Shown here: positions 1 to 6,345 of the stretch, piece by piece
Layout: every line of letters begins with the position of its first letter
Numbering within the stretch: position 1 is the stretch's first letter
Assembly (NCBI GenBank): GCA_025362825.1
Contig: JANYFF010000583.1
Coordinates: 1-7,031, forward strand
From: Polaromonas sp.
Lineage (GTDB): Bacteria > Pseudomonadota > Gammaproteobacteria > Burkholderiales > Burkholderiaceae_C
Direction of reading: 5' to 3'
DNA length: 7,031 nucleotides
Notes under the pieces: model-generated
The model's database searches: none
Told to the model about the DNA's origin: nothing
Seen by the model: the letters and a program-made list of their open reading frames with translations, nothing else
Program-made: the position numbers and the translations under genes

Positions 1-497
1 CCGTCGTCCAAGTGAATGCGCAAGCGATGTGAATAGGCGCCATTGTTGATTTCCCGAAGGAAAGCCATACGCGCTTCGCTGCGTGCGGAGTAGTGGAGCT
101 CGAAGCTGACGCCGTCGGCCCAGAGCCGATTCGCCATCGATAGTATCGGCGTAATACCGATGCCGCCCGCGAAAAGCAGCGCGTATGGCGAAGCAGCGAG
201 GGGAAAGAGGTTCGCCGGTGCGCCCATATCGATAATATCGCCCTCCATTAGCACGTCGTGCACTGCAGCGGATCCACCGCGCGAGGCCGGCTCCCTAAGA
301 ACGGCAATACGGTAGCTCCCCAGCTCTTGCGGTGAGCCGCACAGGGAGTACTGGCGCACGACGCCGGGCATTACGTGCAGATCGACATGGGCACCGGGCT
401 CAAACGCGGGCAGGCATCCGCCGTCTACGCTACAAAGCTCCAGGCTCACTATGTCCTCGGCCTCCAGCGCTTTCCTGGCTATTTTCACCTTCAACAT
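1..497 (-). CDS. Flavin reductase of a Rieske oxygenase, VanB/phthalate dioxygenase reductase type (partial, N-terminal half)
   Basis: This protein would pass electrons from NAD(P)H through a flavin and a [2Fe-2S] centre to a Rieske oxygenase in the cytoplasm. The frame stays open from ATG at 497 to the window edge, giving 165 whole codons. Visible parts are an N-terminal flavin-binding barrel with RQYSLC at residues 48-53 (the RxYS flavin motif) and the start of the nucleotide-binding domain with GGIGITPILSMA at 111-122, followed by HYSARSEARMAF at 135-146. This order is that of the VanB / phthalate dioxygenase reductase family, whose members are usually about 315-325 residues and end in a plant-type ferredoxin domain. 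That domain would lie beyond the left edge, so its cysteines cannot be checked. The gene starts 29 bp after the dctM stop, probably in the same transcript, with only a weak purine-rich site ahead of it. It is the natural partner of one or both oxygenases here. The family call is firm; the partner is inferred. Confidence 0.9.
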   Translation of the reverse strand, partial: MLKVKIARKALEAEDIVSLELCSVDGGCLPAFEPGAHVDLHVMPGVVRQYSLCGSPQELGSYRIAVLREPASRGGSAAVHDVLMEGDIIDMGAPANLFPLAASPYALLFAGGIGITPILSMANRLWADGVSFELHYSARSEARMAFLREINNGAYSHRLRIHLDD

Positions 498-526
498 GAA
501 TAGGCTTTCCCAGGCGTTTTGAGCTG

Positions 527-1807
527 TTAAGCGCCCATGAACAGGCGCACGCCCACTAGCGAGATTGCCGGTATATACGTAATAAGCGCCAGCGCCACAA
601 GATAGACGCCGAGGAAAGGCAAGATGCCTTGGTAGATCACTTTCAGTTCCATCCGGAGAACCGACTGCGCCACGAAAATGTTTAGTCCAAATGGCGGGTG
701 AAAGAGGCCGATGGCCAGGTTCACCATGACGATAATCCCAAAATGGACAGTGTCGATCCCTGCAGCCTTTACGATCGGCACGAGCAGTGGTGACAGGATG
801 AGAATGGCCGACAGCGGGTCAAGCACGCAGCCCACCAGCAATAGCAAGACGTTCAGAGTAAGGAGGATCATCCAAGACGATAACTGTCGCTCTTGAATCC
901 AGGCGATGATGTGTGCCGGTACCTGGTTAACCGTAAGCAGCCACGAGAATACCGCCGCACAGGCGATGATGATGAGGATCTGCGCGGTGAACATCGCGGT
1001 GGTGGTGGCGGAGTCCAACACGTCACGCCAGCCGATATCGCGGTACACAAGGCGCGTAACCAGCGCAGCGTAGACGCAAGCCACTCCCGCAGCCTCGGTC
1101 GGCGAGAACACACCGCCATAGATGCCGCCGAGAATGATTACGGGCGCGCCAAGTGCCCAGACGCCCCGGCCCAGTGAGCGCCGAAATACTGCGAAGTCAA
1201 ACGGGACGCCCTTGGCGAAACCGCTGCGCCTGGCCTGGAACATGACGTATAGCGTGAGCAGGCCGGCGATGAGCAGGCCTGGCAGTACGCCAGCCGCATA
1301 GAGCCGCGGAACGGACTCTTGCGCGGCCGCGCCGTAGACGATCATCGGTATCGAAGGCGGAATGATGATGTCGATGGCGCCTACCGAGGTAATGAGTCCT
1401 GCAGAAAACTTCTCCGGGTAGCCCGCGCGGCGCATCGCCGGCAGCATGATACGGCCCACAGTGGCGACAGTCGCGGCGCTCGCGCCGGAAATAGCGCCAA
1501 AAATAGCCGAAGTCCCGACCGTTGTCACTCCGAGGCTGCCGCGCACGCTGCCAACGCCCGATTGCACCACGTCGACGATACGCTGGGCGACGGTGCCCCG
1601 CCCCATCAGCTCGCCGGCGTACAGGAAAAATGGGATCGCCAGCAGCGGGTAGGCGTCGATCGATCCATACATGGTCTGGTGCAGGGCGGACAGTGGCACG
1701 TTCATGAAAAACACTAAGGCACAAGTGGCCGCGGTGAGGAGAACGATGAAGACGGGAAACCCGAGCAGGAGAAGAATCAGTGGCAGCAGGCCGAGTGCGA
1801 ACGTCAT
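527..1807 (-). CDS. dctM: TRAP transporter large permease, DctM family
   Basis: This is the large inner-membrane subunit of a TRAP carrier, the part that moves the substrate using the sodium or proton gradient. The 426 residues match the normal family length and are almost wholly hydrophobic. Family motifs are present in order: GAISGASAATVATVG at 104-118, IIIPPSIPMIVYG at 147-159, SPTEAAG at 235-241, DPLSAILILSP at 330-340 and GLFHPPFGLN at 367-376. The ATG overlaps the dctQ stop as ATGA and is preceded by a very strong ribosome binding site, so the two permease subunits are translationally coupled. No break or missing motif is seen. The gene symbol is used for the family; it does not mean the substrate is a C4-dicarboxylate. 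With aromatic-oxygenase genes on both sides, an aromatic or other organic acid is the more likely cargo (inference). Confidence 0.97.
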   Translation of the reverse strand: MTFALGLLPLILLLLGFPVFIVLLTAATCALVFFMNVPLSALHQTMYGSIDAYPLLAIPFFLYAGELMGRGTVAQRIVDVVQSGVGSVRGSLGVTTVGTSAIFGAISGASAATVATVGRIMLPAMRRAGYPEKFSAGLITSVGAIDIIIPPSIPMIVYGAAAQESVPRLYAAGVLPGLLIAGLLTLYVMFQARRSGFAKGVPFDFAVFRRSLGRGVWALGAPVIILGGIYGGVFSPTEAAGVACVYAALVTRLVYRDIGWRDVLDSATTTAMFTAQILIIIACAAVFSWLLTVNQVPAHIIAWIQERQLSSWMILLTLNVLLLLVGCVLDPLSAILILSPLLVPIVKAAGIDTVHFGIIVMVNLAIGLFHPPFGLNIFVAQSVLRMELKVIYQGILPFLGVYLVALALITYIPAISLVGVRLFMGA

Positions 1808-2355
1808 GACCCGATCACCTCACGGCGGATGCCGGCCAGCCGCATAAGGGAAACTGCGGATAACAGTAAAAAGCCTGTTACAAGCCCGATGTGCGGGATA
1901 GCCATCGGGATTCTCAGCGCGTCGCTATTGCGGTCGAGGTCGATCATCAGGGCGGTGAAATGCCAGGACTGGTACAGCATGAACACCGCAAGCGCGGCCA
2001 CCAGCAGCGCGTCTATACGATCCAGGCTGGTCCGCACTCCCGCAGGAAGGCGCTGCACAAGCACATCCATGCGCAGGTGCTCGCCCTGCCAGGCGACACC
2101 GGCAATGCCGACAAATGTTATCCACACCAGGATAAACACTTGGATTTCTTCCGCGCCCAGGATTGCACGTGAAAAGACATAACGAGACACCACGTTGGCG
2201 CAGTTTACGAAGACGGCGGCAATCAGCAACCAGCCCAACAGGGTGCTGACCACGTTGGCCGCAAGCGTTACCTTACGGGAGGTTCTCCCGCGCCAGCTTG
2301 CCGACGGCTGAACAAGTGCCTGCGTGGCAGGCGCTTCATTTCCAGTGGCATTCAT
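1804..2355 (-). CDS. dctQ: TRAP transporter small permease, DctQ family
   Basis: This is the small four-helix membrane subunit that pairs with DctM. The 183 residues start with a polar, probably cytoplasmic stretch of about 30 residues, followed by four hydrophobic segments near 35-55, 70-90, 114-132 and 152-173, the usual DctQ layout. Family features include NVVSRYVF at 54-61, the acidic pair at 69-70 after helix 1, and GEHLRMDVL at 91-99 after helix 2. The start is only 2 bp after the dctP stop, and its end overlaps dctM by 4 bp, so the three genes form one unit. A possible AGGA lies about 10 nt before the ATG, which is far, so translation may depend mainly on coupling with dctP. The N-terminal polar extension is somewhat long for the family; no better internal start stands out. 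Confidence 0.95.
   Translation of the reverse strand: MNATGNEAPATQALVQPSASWRGRTSRKVTLAANVVSTLLGWLLIAAVFVNCANVVSRYVFSRAILGAEEIQVFILVWITFVGIAGVAWQGEHLRMDVLVQRLPAGVRTSLDRIDALLVAALAVFMLYQSWHFTALMIDLDRNSDALRIPMAIPHIGLVTGFLLLSAVSLMRLAGIRREVIGS
1814..1821 (-). promoter_or_regulatory. Extended Shine-Dalgarno site of dctM inside the end of dctQ
   Basis: The minus strand reads GAGGTGAT, eight bases in a row complementary to the 16S rRNA 3' end, 6 nt before the dctM ATG. It lies in the last codons of dctQ. This is much stronger than the sites of its neighbours and should allow DctM to be initiated well, in addition to ATGA coupling. Confidence 0.8.
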
Positions 2356-2357
2356 GC

Positions 2358-3359
2358 TTAGGGTTTCCTGTGCTTTGAGGCAGCTTCAGAGAACACGCGA
2401 AAGTCCTCCTTGACCGCGCTGTTCGCATCGATCACTGGCTTGAGCACCTGAGTCACTTCGCTGATAAAGCGAGCTCGTTGTTCGCCCTGCAAGTCAGTGT
2501 TGATACCCCCTGCCTGCGCAAACTGCGCCCGTGACTTCTCCGCTTCGGCATTACCCCACACCGCGGCAGTGGCGTCTGCCTTCCTGACTTCCTCTTCAAG
2601 GATTGTTCGGAACTCCGGGGGCAGCTTCGCCAGCCACGCCTTATTGACGATGGCCGCCGCGACGGTCGGCCACGCTGGCAGGTAAAGTGCGTTCTTTGCC
2701 GCGTCCTGGTATTTCAACGCAGTGAGGATCGTGTTGGCTGTGACGGCTCCATCAATCGTGCCGTTCTGCAGGGCCGGCAGCACGTCACCGAGCGTCATCG
2801 GAATCGGCGACATCCCGAGCTTTCTCAGCGGCTCCATTTGCATGGGACTCGGATAGGTGCGTACTTTCATTCCCTTGAGATCATCCAGCACGTGAATAGG
2901 TTTACGTGACACGATTACGTTTGGGCTGTGCACAAAGGTGGTGAGCGGTTGGAAGCCTTTGGCAGCGCCCATGGTTGCCATTCGCTTGCGTACCTCGGGG
3001 TCGCTGAATATGCGATAACCGTGGTTTACGTCGTCGAACAGACCGACAGCGTCGAAGACCTGATACCGGGGCTCTACGCCGACCAGGAAGCCGCTCGACA
3101 CGAACGCGGCCTCGATGGTGCCGAGCAACACGCCGTCCACGCTGCGAGCCATCGAGCCCAGTTGACTGGCAGGATATATCTCGACAGCGAGCTTGCCATG
3201 GGTGCGCTCCTCGACGCCTTTTTTAAGCGCTTTCATCCATTCGACATTGACGTCCCCGATCGTTGGCGTCGATATTTTCATCGTGTACAGCGCCTGCGCG
3301 AATGAGGCGGTAGACACAAGCACAAAAGCTGCACAGATTGAGAGTTTCTTGAGTAACAC
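2358..3359 (-). CDS. dctP: TRAP transporter periplasmic substrate-binding protein, DctP family
   Basis: This is the soluble periplasmic receptor that captures the substrate and delivers it to DctQM. The 333 residues begin with a clear signal peptide: KK at 4-5, a hydrophobic core, and an ASFAQA cleavage region near residues 18-23. The mature part has the DctP hallmark region LKGMKVRTYPSPM at 161-173, followed by MEPLRKLGMSPIPM and GDVLPALQNGTIDGA at 191-205. Arg167 sits where the family's conserved arginine forms a salt bridge with the substrate carboxylate, which supports an organic acid ligand. The start is GTG; AAGGAG lies 6 nt upstream and supports it, and the signal peptide begins right there. 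The gene lies 51 bp after the regulator and 2 bp before dctQ. The exact ligand cannot be read from sequence. Confidence 0.95.
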   Translation of the reverse strand: MLLKKLSICAAFVLVSTASFAQALYTMKISTPTIGDVNVEWMKALKKGVEERTHGKLAVEIYPASQLGSMARSVDGVLLGTIEAAFVSSGFLVGVEPRYQVFDAVGLFDDVNHGYRIFSDPEVRKRMATMGAAKGFQPLTTFVHSPNVIVSRKPIHVLDDLKGMKVRTYPSPMQMEPLRKLGMSPIPMTLGDVLPALQNGTIDGAVTANTILTALKYQDAAKNALYLPAWPTVAAAIVNKAWLAKLPPEFRTILEEEVRKADATAAVWGNAEAEKSRAQFAQAGGINTDLQGEQRARFISEVTQVLKPVIDANSAVKEDFRVFSEAASKHRKP

Positions 3360-3365
3360 GGAAAG

Positions 3366-3370
3366 CTCCT
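3366..3370 (-). promoter_or_regulatory. Ribosome binding site of dctP, supporting a GTG start
   Basis: The minus strand reads AAGGAG with its AGGAG core here, followed by CTTTCC and then GTG at 3359-3357. The 6-nt spacing is ideal. No ATG is better placed, and the signal peptide starts directly after the GTG, so the GTG start is accepted. Confidence 0.8.
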
Positions 3371-3410
3371 TAAGTGGGTTTGGGAGTCAGGGACAGGAAA
3401 TTCTCTTTTT

Positions 3411-4136
3411 TCACTTCGGAGCCGAAGCGATGGCATTAGCGCGCGCTTGCGCAGCGCCTTCCATCGCTACATGGGCCACCACGCAGCCTTTGATCCCTTC
3501 GACGATGAAAGGAACCAGATGGTCAATGGCGCGCTCGCCGTCGGACATGTCGCAGGCCCCGTTCGATAAAGCCTCGAGTCGCGAAACATTTGCCATGGTC
3601 TGCACTACAGCACTGATCGCAAAGTGATAGGCCCAACTAATAGCTTCAACCGAAGTGTTCGGAAGGGCTAGCTGCATCGCCGACATAAACCGCTTGGCGG
3701 TCTCGTCGAACATGTCGCCGATGATGTGGCGATCGGCTTGCTTGGGCCGTATCATTTCGTACGCAATTAGCCGTGCCACAGGCAGGCCGCCAAGTTCTTG
3801 GTCAGTGCGTAGACGGATGTTTGTGGCAACCAGGGCCTTCACAATGAGGGTCAGGCTTGGCTGCCGGCCATGGCCGTCGGCCAGCGCCGCATCTAGTTCG
3901 CTGATGCGTCGAGCGTTCAATGTCTTCGCGCGGCGTAATAGTATTTCGCGGTACAGGTCTAGCTTTGAGCCGAAGTGATAGACGATAAGAGCAATGTCCG
4001 TACCCGCTGCTTCAGCCACCATCCTCGTGGTGGCCCCGTCAAAGCCGTGGTCTGCGAAAGCCCGCTCCCCCGCAACGAGCAGCTTTTCGCGCGTCAGCTG
4101 TCCGTTGATCCGTCTTTTGTCAGCTATGGCCGTCAT
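3411..4136 (-). CDS. TetR/AcrR-family transcriptional regulator
   Basis: This is a one-component regulator of 241 residues with an N-terminal DNA-binding domain and a ligand-binding C-terminal domain. Residues about 15-65 carry the TetR helix-turn-helix: TREKLLVAGERAFADHGFDG, then ATTRMVAEAAG and the recognition-helix part IALIVYHFGSKLDLY. The C-terminal part is helical, with no family signature that I can tie to a ligand. A longer frame opens at 4175, but that would overlap the oxygenase stop by 14 bp. The ATG at 4136 has AGGAG 5 nt upstream and is followed by the usual short tail before the helix-turn-helix, so it is preferred. The gene is 25 bp after the oxygenase gene and 51 bp before dctP, in the same direction. 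It is therefore probably co-transcribed with what it controls. A likely target is the palindrome upstream of the oxygenase (inference). TetR proteins are usually repressors released by a pathway metabolite. Confidence 0.9.
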   Translation of the reverse strand: MTAIADKRRINGQLTREKLLVAGERAFADHGFDGATTRMVAEAAGTDIALIVYHFGSKLDLYREILLRRAKTLNARRISELDAALADGHGRQPSLTLIVKALVATNIRLRTDQELGGLPVARLIAYEMIRPKQADRHIIGDMFDETAKRFMSAMQLALPNTSVEAISWAYHFAISAVVQTMANVSRLEALSNGACDMSDGERAIDHLVPFIVEGIKGCVVAHVAMEGAAQARANAIASAPK

Positions 4137-4141
4137 TTTCG

Positions 4142-4146
4142 CTCCT
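4142..4146 (-). promoter_or_regulatory. Ribosome binding site that sets the regulator start at 4136
   Basis: The minus strand reads CAGGAGCGAAA followed by ATG, with AGGAG 5 nt from the start codon. This site selects ATG 4136 over the upstream in-frame start at 4175, which lies inside the end of the oxygenase gene. Confidence 0.8.
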
Positions 4147-4161
4147 GTAGATACGAACCCT

Positions 4162-5406
4162 TTAGGCTTCTTCACCCTGATGTTGCGTGGCCTGCTCGGG
4201 AGACAGCACTGTGTTCCAGGCGTGCGTTGGAATGCGCACGTTAGCGGTCTCGTCTCGCAGGATGTTCATCGGGTCCTTGCCGTCCTTGACAACTTGAATC
4301 TGCTCCTTCAATTGGCGCCGCAGCATGACGATTCCGCGGTCGGATGGCGCTAGGCGTTCCAGCCCGTGGATTGCGATCGAACGCTGGCCTTCCTGCGCTT
4401 CTCGATCGTCTGGACTGCGCTGGCGCTCCTCGTAGGTGCGTTCGCCTTGTCCTGCCGGCCGAATCTTGATGCGCACGTCAGTCCCAGGCATCCAGTCCTC
4501 AATAGGCTTGCCGTCTACGAGTGGCCACGCCACGATGCTGAACGCGGTAAGGTGCTTGTTGTCCACCGGCACCGTCCAAGTGATTTCGGTGCATCGTTCC
4601 CGGTCTTTGATCACGGTTCCCTTCTCGTGGATGCTCGGCACAAGAATGATGTTAGGCATGACGACTTCAGCGTAACGCACCAAGCGGTTTCCATTCGGCA
4701 AATCTTTGATTACGCGGTAACGCACACCCAGCTCGGTGGGTTCGAAGTCGATTTTCGAGCGTCCCTGCATGAGCGCGCCGTCGAACTGGTCGCCGCTGAT
4801 CTGCTGGTGCAGCACCAACAGGTGCCAAGGGTCGACGACGTTCTCATGATGCTGCAGCCAATTGCAGTCTTTCACGTAACCGATGCCGTAGCCGTCCCAC
4901 AACTGCATTCCGCGCAGCTCAACATCGTTTCTGGAACGTGTGTCGATGATGTCGTAAAGCGGGAAGAGCGGCTTCTTATCAAGTGGGCCCATGAAAATAA
5001 ATACCAATCCACCGTATTCCATGATTGGGTAGGCCGGATGCTGAACGTTCGCGCGGGTGCAAAACTCTTTGGTCTCGCAGCTCATTTCAGTAACGCGACC
5101 GTCCGGTGCGTACAGCCAGCCGTGATAACAACAGCGAAGGCCGTCTTTTTCTACGCGGCCCCATTCAAGTGAGGTGCCGCGGTGGCTGCAATGAGGCGTT
5201 AGGCAGCCCAGTGCGCCGTCCTTTGTGCGGAAGACGACGAGCTCCTCGCACATGATCTTTACCTTCTTTGGTAAGTCTTTGAGTTCGGCCGATAGCGCAA
5301 CGGGCTGCCAGAACCTTCGGAGCAACTCCCCCATCGGTGTGCCTGCGTCCACGTGGGTTAGTTCGGCGTTCTCATGAGGAACTGTTAATCCGTAAGCTGA
5401 TTTCAT
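4162..5406 (-). CDS. Rieske non-heme iron oxygenase, alpha subunit (phthalate dioxygenase / phenoxybenzoate dioxygenase-like)
   Basis: This is the catalytic subunit of a ring-hydroxylating or demethylating oxygenase that inserts O2-derived oxygen into an aromatic acid using electrons from a separate reductase. It has 414 residues from ATG 5406, close to the usual 400-450 for the phthalate family. The Rieske motif is C73-S-H75 then C92-C-Y-H95. The mononuclear iron site is E188-x3-D192-x2-H195-x4-H200 within DCNWLQHHENVVDPWHLLVLH, where D192 is the bridging aspartate and the histidines bind iron. The third iron ligand is probably D334 in SPDDREAQ at 331-338. The C-terminal stretch IAIHGLERLAPSDRGIVMLRR is typical of phthalate-type alpha subunits, which work without a beta subunit; none is seen here. 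All key residues are intact. The gene has its own predicted promoter and is followed by the regulator and the TRAP genes. Substrate is unknown; phthalate, phenoxybenzoate and halobenzoate are precedents, not conclusions. Confidence 0.95.
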   Translation of the reverse strand: MKSAYGLTVPHENAELTHVDAGTPMGELLRRFWQPVALSAELKDLPKKVKIMCEELVVFRTKDGALGCLTPHCSHRGTSLEWGRVEKDGLRCCYHGWLYAPDGRVTEMSCETKEFCTRANVQHPAYPIMEYGGLVFIFMGPLDKKPLFPLYDIIDTRSRNDVELRGMQLWDGYGIGYVKDCNWLQHHENVVDPWHLLVLHQQISGDQFDGALMQGRSKIDFEPTELGVRYRVIKDLPNGNRLVRYAEVVMPNIILVPSIHEKGTVIKDRERCTEITWTVPVDNKHLTAFSIVAWPLVDGKPIEDWMPGTDVRIKIRPAGQGERTYEERQRSPDDREAQEGQRSIAIHGLERLAPSDRGIVMLRRQLKEQIQVVKDGKDPMNILRDETANVRIPTHAWNTVLSPEQATQHQGEEA

Positions 5407-5411
5407 GGGCA

Positions 5412-5416
5412 CCTCT
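5412..5416 (-). promoter_or_regulatory. Ribosome binding site that sets the oxygenase start at 5406
   Basis: The minus strand reads TAGAGGTGCCC before ATG at 5406-5404, putting AGAGG 5 nt from the ATG. The alternative GTG at 5412 would overlap this site and lacks one of its own, so it is not chosen, although it would add only two residues. Confidence 0.75.
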
Positions 5417-5432
5417 ACTATTCGTTAAAGTT

Positions 5433-5452
5433 AATTCATCGATCAGTGAATT
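5433..5452 (-). promoter_or_regulatory. 20-bp inverted repeat, candidate operator (TetR-type)
   Basis: The perfect arms AATTCA (5433-5438) and TGAATT (5447-5452) flank an 8-bp centre containing GATC, so 16 of 20 positions are symmetrical. Its size and symmetry fit a TetR-family operator. It overlaps the predicted -10 and start point of the promoter for the oxygenase, the place where a bound repressor would block transcription. The regulator encoded in the same unit is the obvious candidate to bind it, which would also make it autoregulated. The symmetry is seen; the binding is inferred. An AT-rich palindrome could also arise by chance. Confidence 0.5.
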
Positions 5453-5477
5453 TTATTTTTAACCTAGGCACCTGCAA
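5450..5477 (-). promoter_or_regulatory. Predicted sigma70-like promoter for the second oxygenase and downstream genes
   Basis: On the minus strand a weak -35, TTGCAG (5477-5472), is followed after 16 bp by TAAAAT (5455-5450), one mismatch from TATAAT. The gap is AT-rich compared with the flanking genes. Transcription would start near 5443, giving a short leader before ATG 5406. The -35 matches only three of six consensus bases, so the promoter may need an activator or be weak; the prediction is by eye. Confidence 0.45.
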
Positions 5478-5568
5478 ATAAGGGGATACCCTATCGCCAA
5501 GTATGAAGTCCACTTTTCGATTAACGACTCAGCCCCAGGTGAGGGCCGCTTGTTTTTTAATAAACTGG

Positions 5569-6345
5569 TTACTTGATATGCAGACCACCGTCAACCACCA
5601 ACGTCGTTCCAGTGATAAAAGAGGCCTCGTCTGAAGCCATCCAGAGGATGGGATAGGCGATCTCCAACGGCTGCGCCCATCGGGCAAGTAACGAGGTGTC
5701 CTGACGCTCGGTCTTTAGTTCTTCAACACTTTTTCCTGCGGCAGTTGTGCGGTTCACGTGAAAATCGGTCAGCGTCGAACCAGGACATACGACATTGACT
5801 CGTATTCCATGCTCCGCCTCCTCGAACGCTAAGGTGCGGGTCATGGCAATGATTGCGGCCTTAGTGGCGTCGTAAAGCGCCATACCTTTTCTACCTTTTA
5901 CAGCGTAACAGGACGACACGTTAACGATCGCACCGTTGCCCGATTTGCGTAGAAGCGGTAGCGCATAACGGCAGAAATTTGCGTTGCCGATCATGTTGAC
6001 ACTTACTACAGCATGCCAGTCGTGAGGTGTTGCATCACTAAATGCTGCGTGGTTGCGCATTGCTGCGTTATTCACGAGTACGTCAAGTCCACCGAAGGTT
6101 TTGGCAACTAGCTCCATAGCTTCTTCGGCAGCCCGAGCATCAGCGACATCGGCGGCCATTACTTGAACGACAGCTCCTGGTGTCCGCGCGGTTATTGCAG
6201 CGGCAGTACGCCGCAATGCTTCTTGGTCGCGGTCGACGAGCAGTACGCTTGCACCCTCCGAACAGAACAGGTTAGCCGTAGCTGCCCCGATGCCACTGCC
6301 GCCGCCAGTGATGACGGCAAACCTCCCACGTAAACGGCCGCTCAT
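5569..6345 (-). CDS. Short-chain dehydrogenase/reductase (SDR), probable dihydrodiol or alcohol dehydrogenase
   Basis: This is a cytoplasmic NAD(P)-dependent oxidoreductase of the classical SDR family, 258 residues long as expected. The cofactor motif TGGGSGIG is at 13-20, and D38 at the end of the second strand favours NAD+ over NADP+. NNAA is at 92-95, the catalytic tetrad is N117, S145, Y158 and K162 (YDATK), and PG is at 188-189. The C-terminal TGTTLVVDGG is also standard. Its ATG overlaps the stop of the preceding oxygenase as ATGA, and no clear ribosome binding site lies upstream, so it depends on coupled translation. Co-production with an oxygenase suggests it oxidises that enzyme's product: a cis-dihydrodiol, or a benzylic alcohol as TsaC does in toluenesulfonate degradation. 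Other SDR roles are possible because the family is very broad. No terminator follows it. Confidence 0.93.
   Translation of the reverse strand: MSGRLRGRFAVITGGGSGIGAATANLFCSEGASVLLVDRDQEALRRTAAAITARTPGAVVQVMAADVADARAAEEAMELVAKTFGGLDVLVNNAAMRNHAAFSDATPHDWHAVVSVNMIGNANFCRYALPLLRKSGNGAIVNVSSCYAVKGRKGMALYDATKAAIIAMTRTLAFEEAEHGIRVNVVCPGSTLTDFHVNRTTAAGKSVEELKTERQDTSLLARWAQPLEIAYPILWMASDEASFITGTTLVVDGGLHIK

Larger units (their letters stand above)
5413..5568. other. Intergenic region between SDR and second oxygenase
   Basis: This is the largest non-coding stretch in the window, and it is more AT-rich than the genes beside it. It holds the predicted promoter, the candidate operator and the oxygenase ribosome binding site. 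No terminator for the minus strand is visible, so transcripts from the upstream oxygenase-SDR pair could read through it. A small AGGG-GATA-CCCT inverted repeat (5481-5492) sits just upstream of the -35 and could be a second protein site, but it is too short to claim. Confidence 0.6.

Noticed and set aside
3360..3410. Separate promoter or terminator between regulator and dctP
   Set aside because: The 51-bp gap shows only the dctP ribosome binding site. No hairpin with a T-run and no convincing -10/-35 pair was found.
4366..5172. 268-residue open frame on the plus strand
   Set aside because: It lies wholly antisense to the second oxygenase, whose iron-ligand motifs are intact. It has no recognisable domain and is the expected shadow of a GC-rich gene. 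The other plus-strand frames opposite dctM, dctQ, dctP and the regulator are rejected for the same reason.
5465..5500. Possible sigma54 promoter (-24/-12) because of TTTGCA upstream of the second oxygenase
   Set aside because: No GG lies at the required spacing before the GC, so the -24 element is absent.
5422..5527. TCGTTAA and TTAACGA as an inverted pair around the promoter
   Set aside because: The arms are seven bases and over 90 bp apart in an AT-rich region, so chance is a sufficient explanation.
5531..5558. GC-rich hairpin GCCC/GGGC followed by six T on the plus strand, resembling a terminator
   Set aside because: The stem is only about four pairs and the T-run follows it in the plus-strand direction, where there is no gene to terminate. 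On the minus strand it has no T-run after it.
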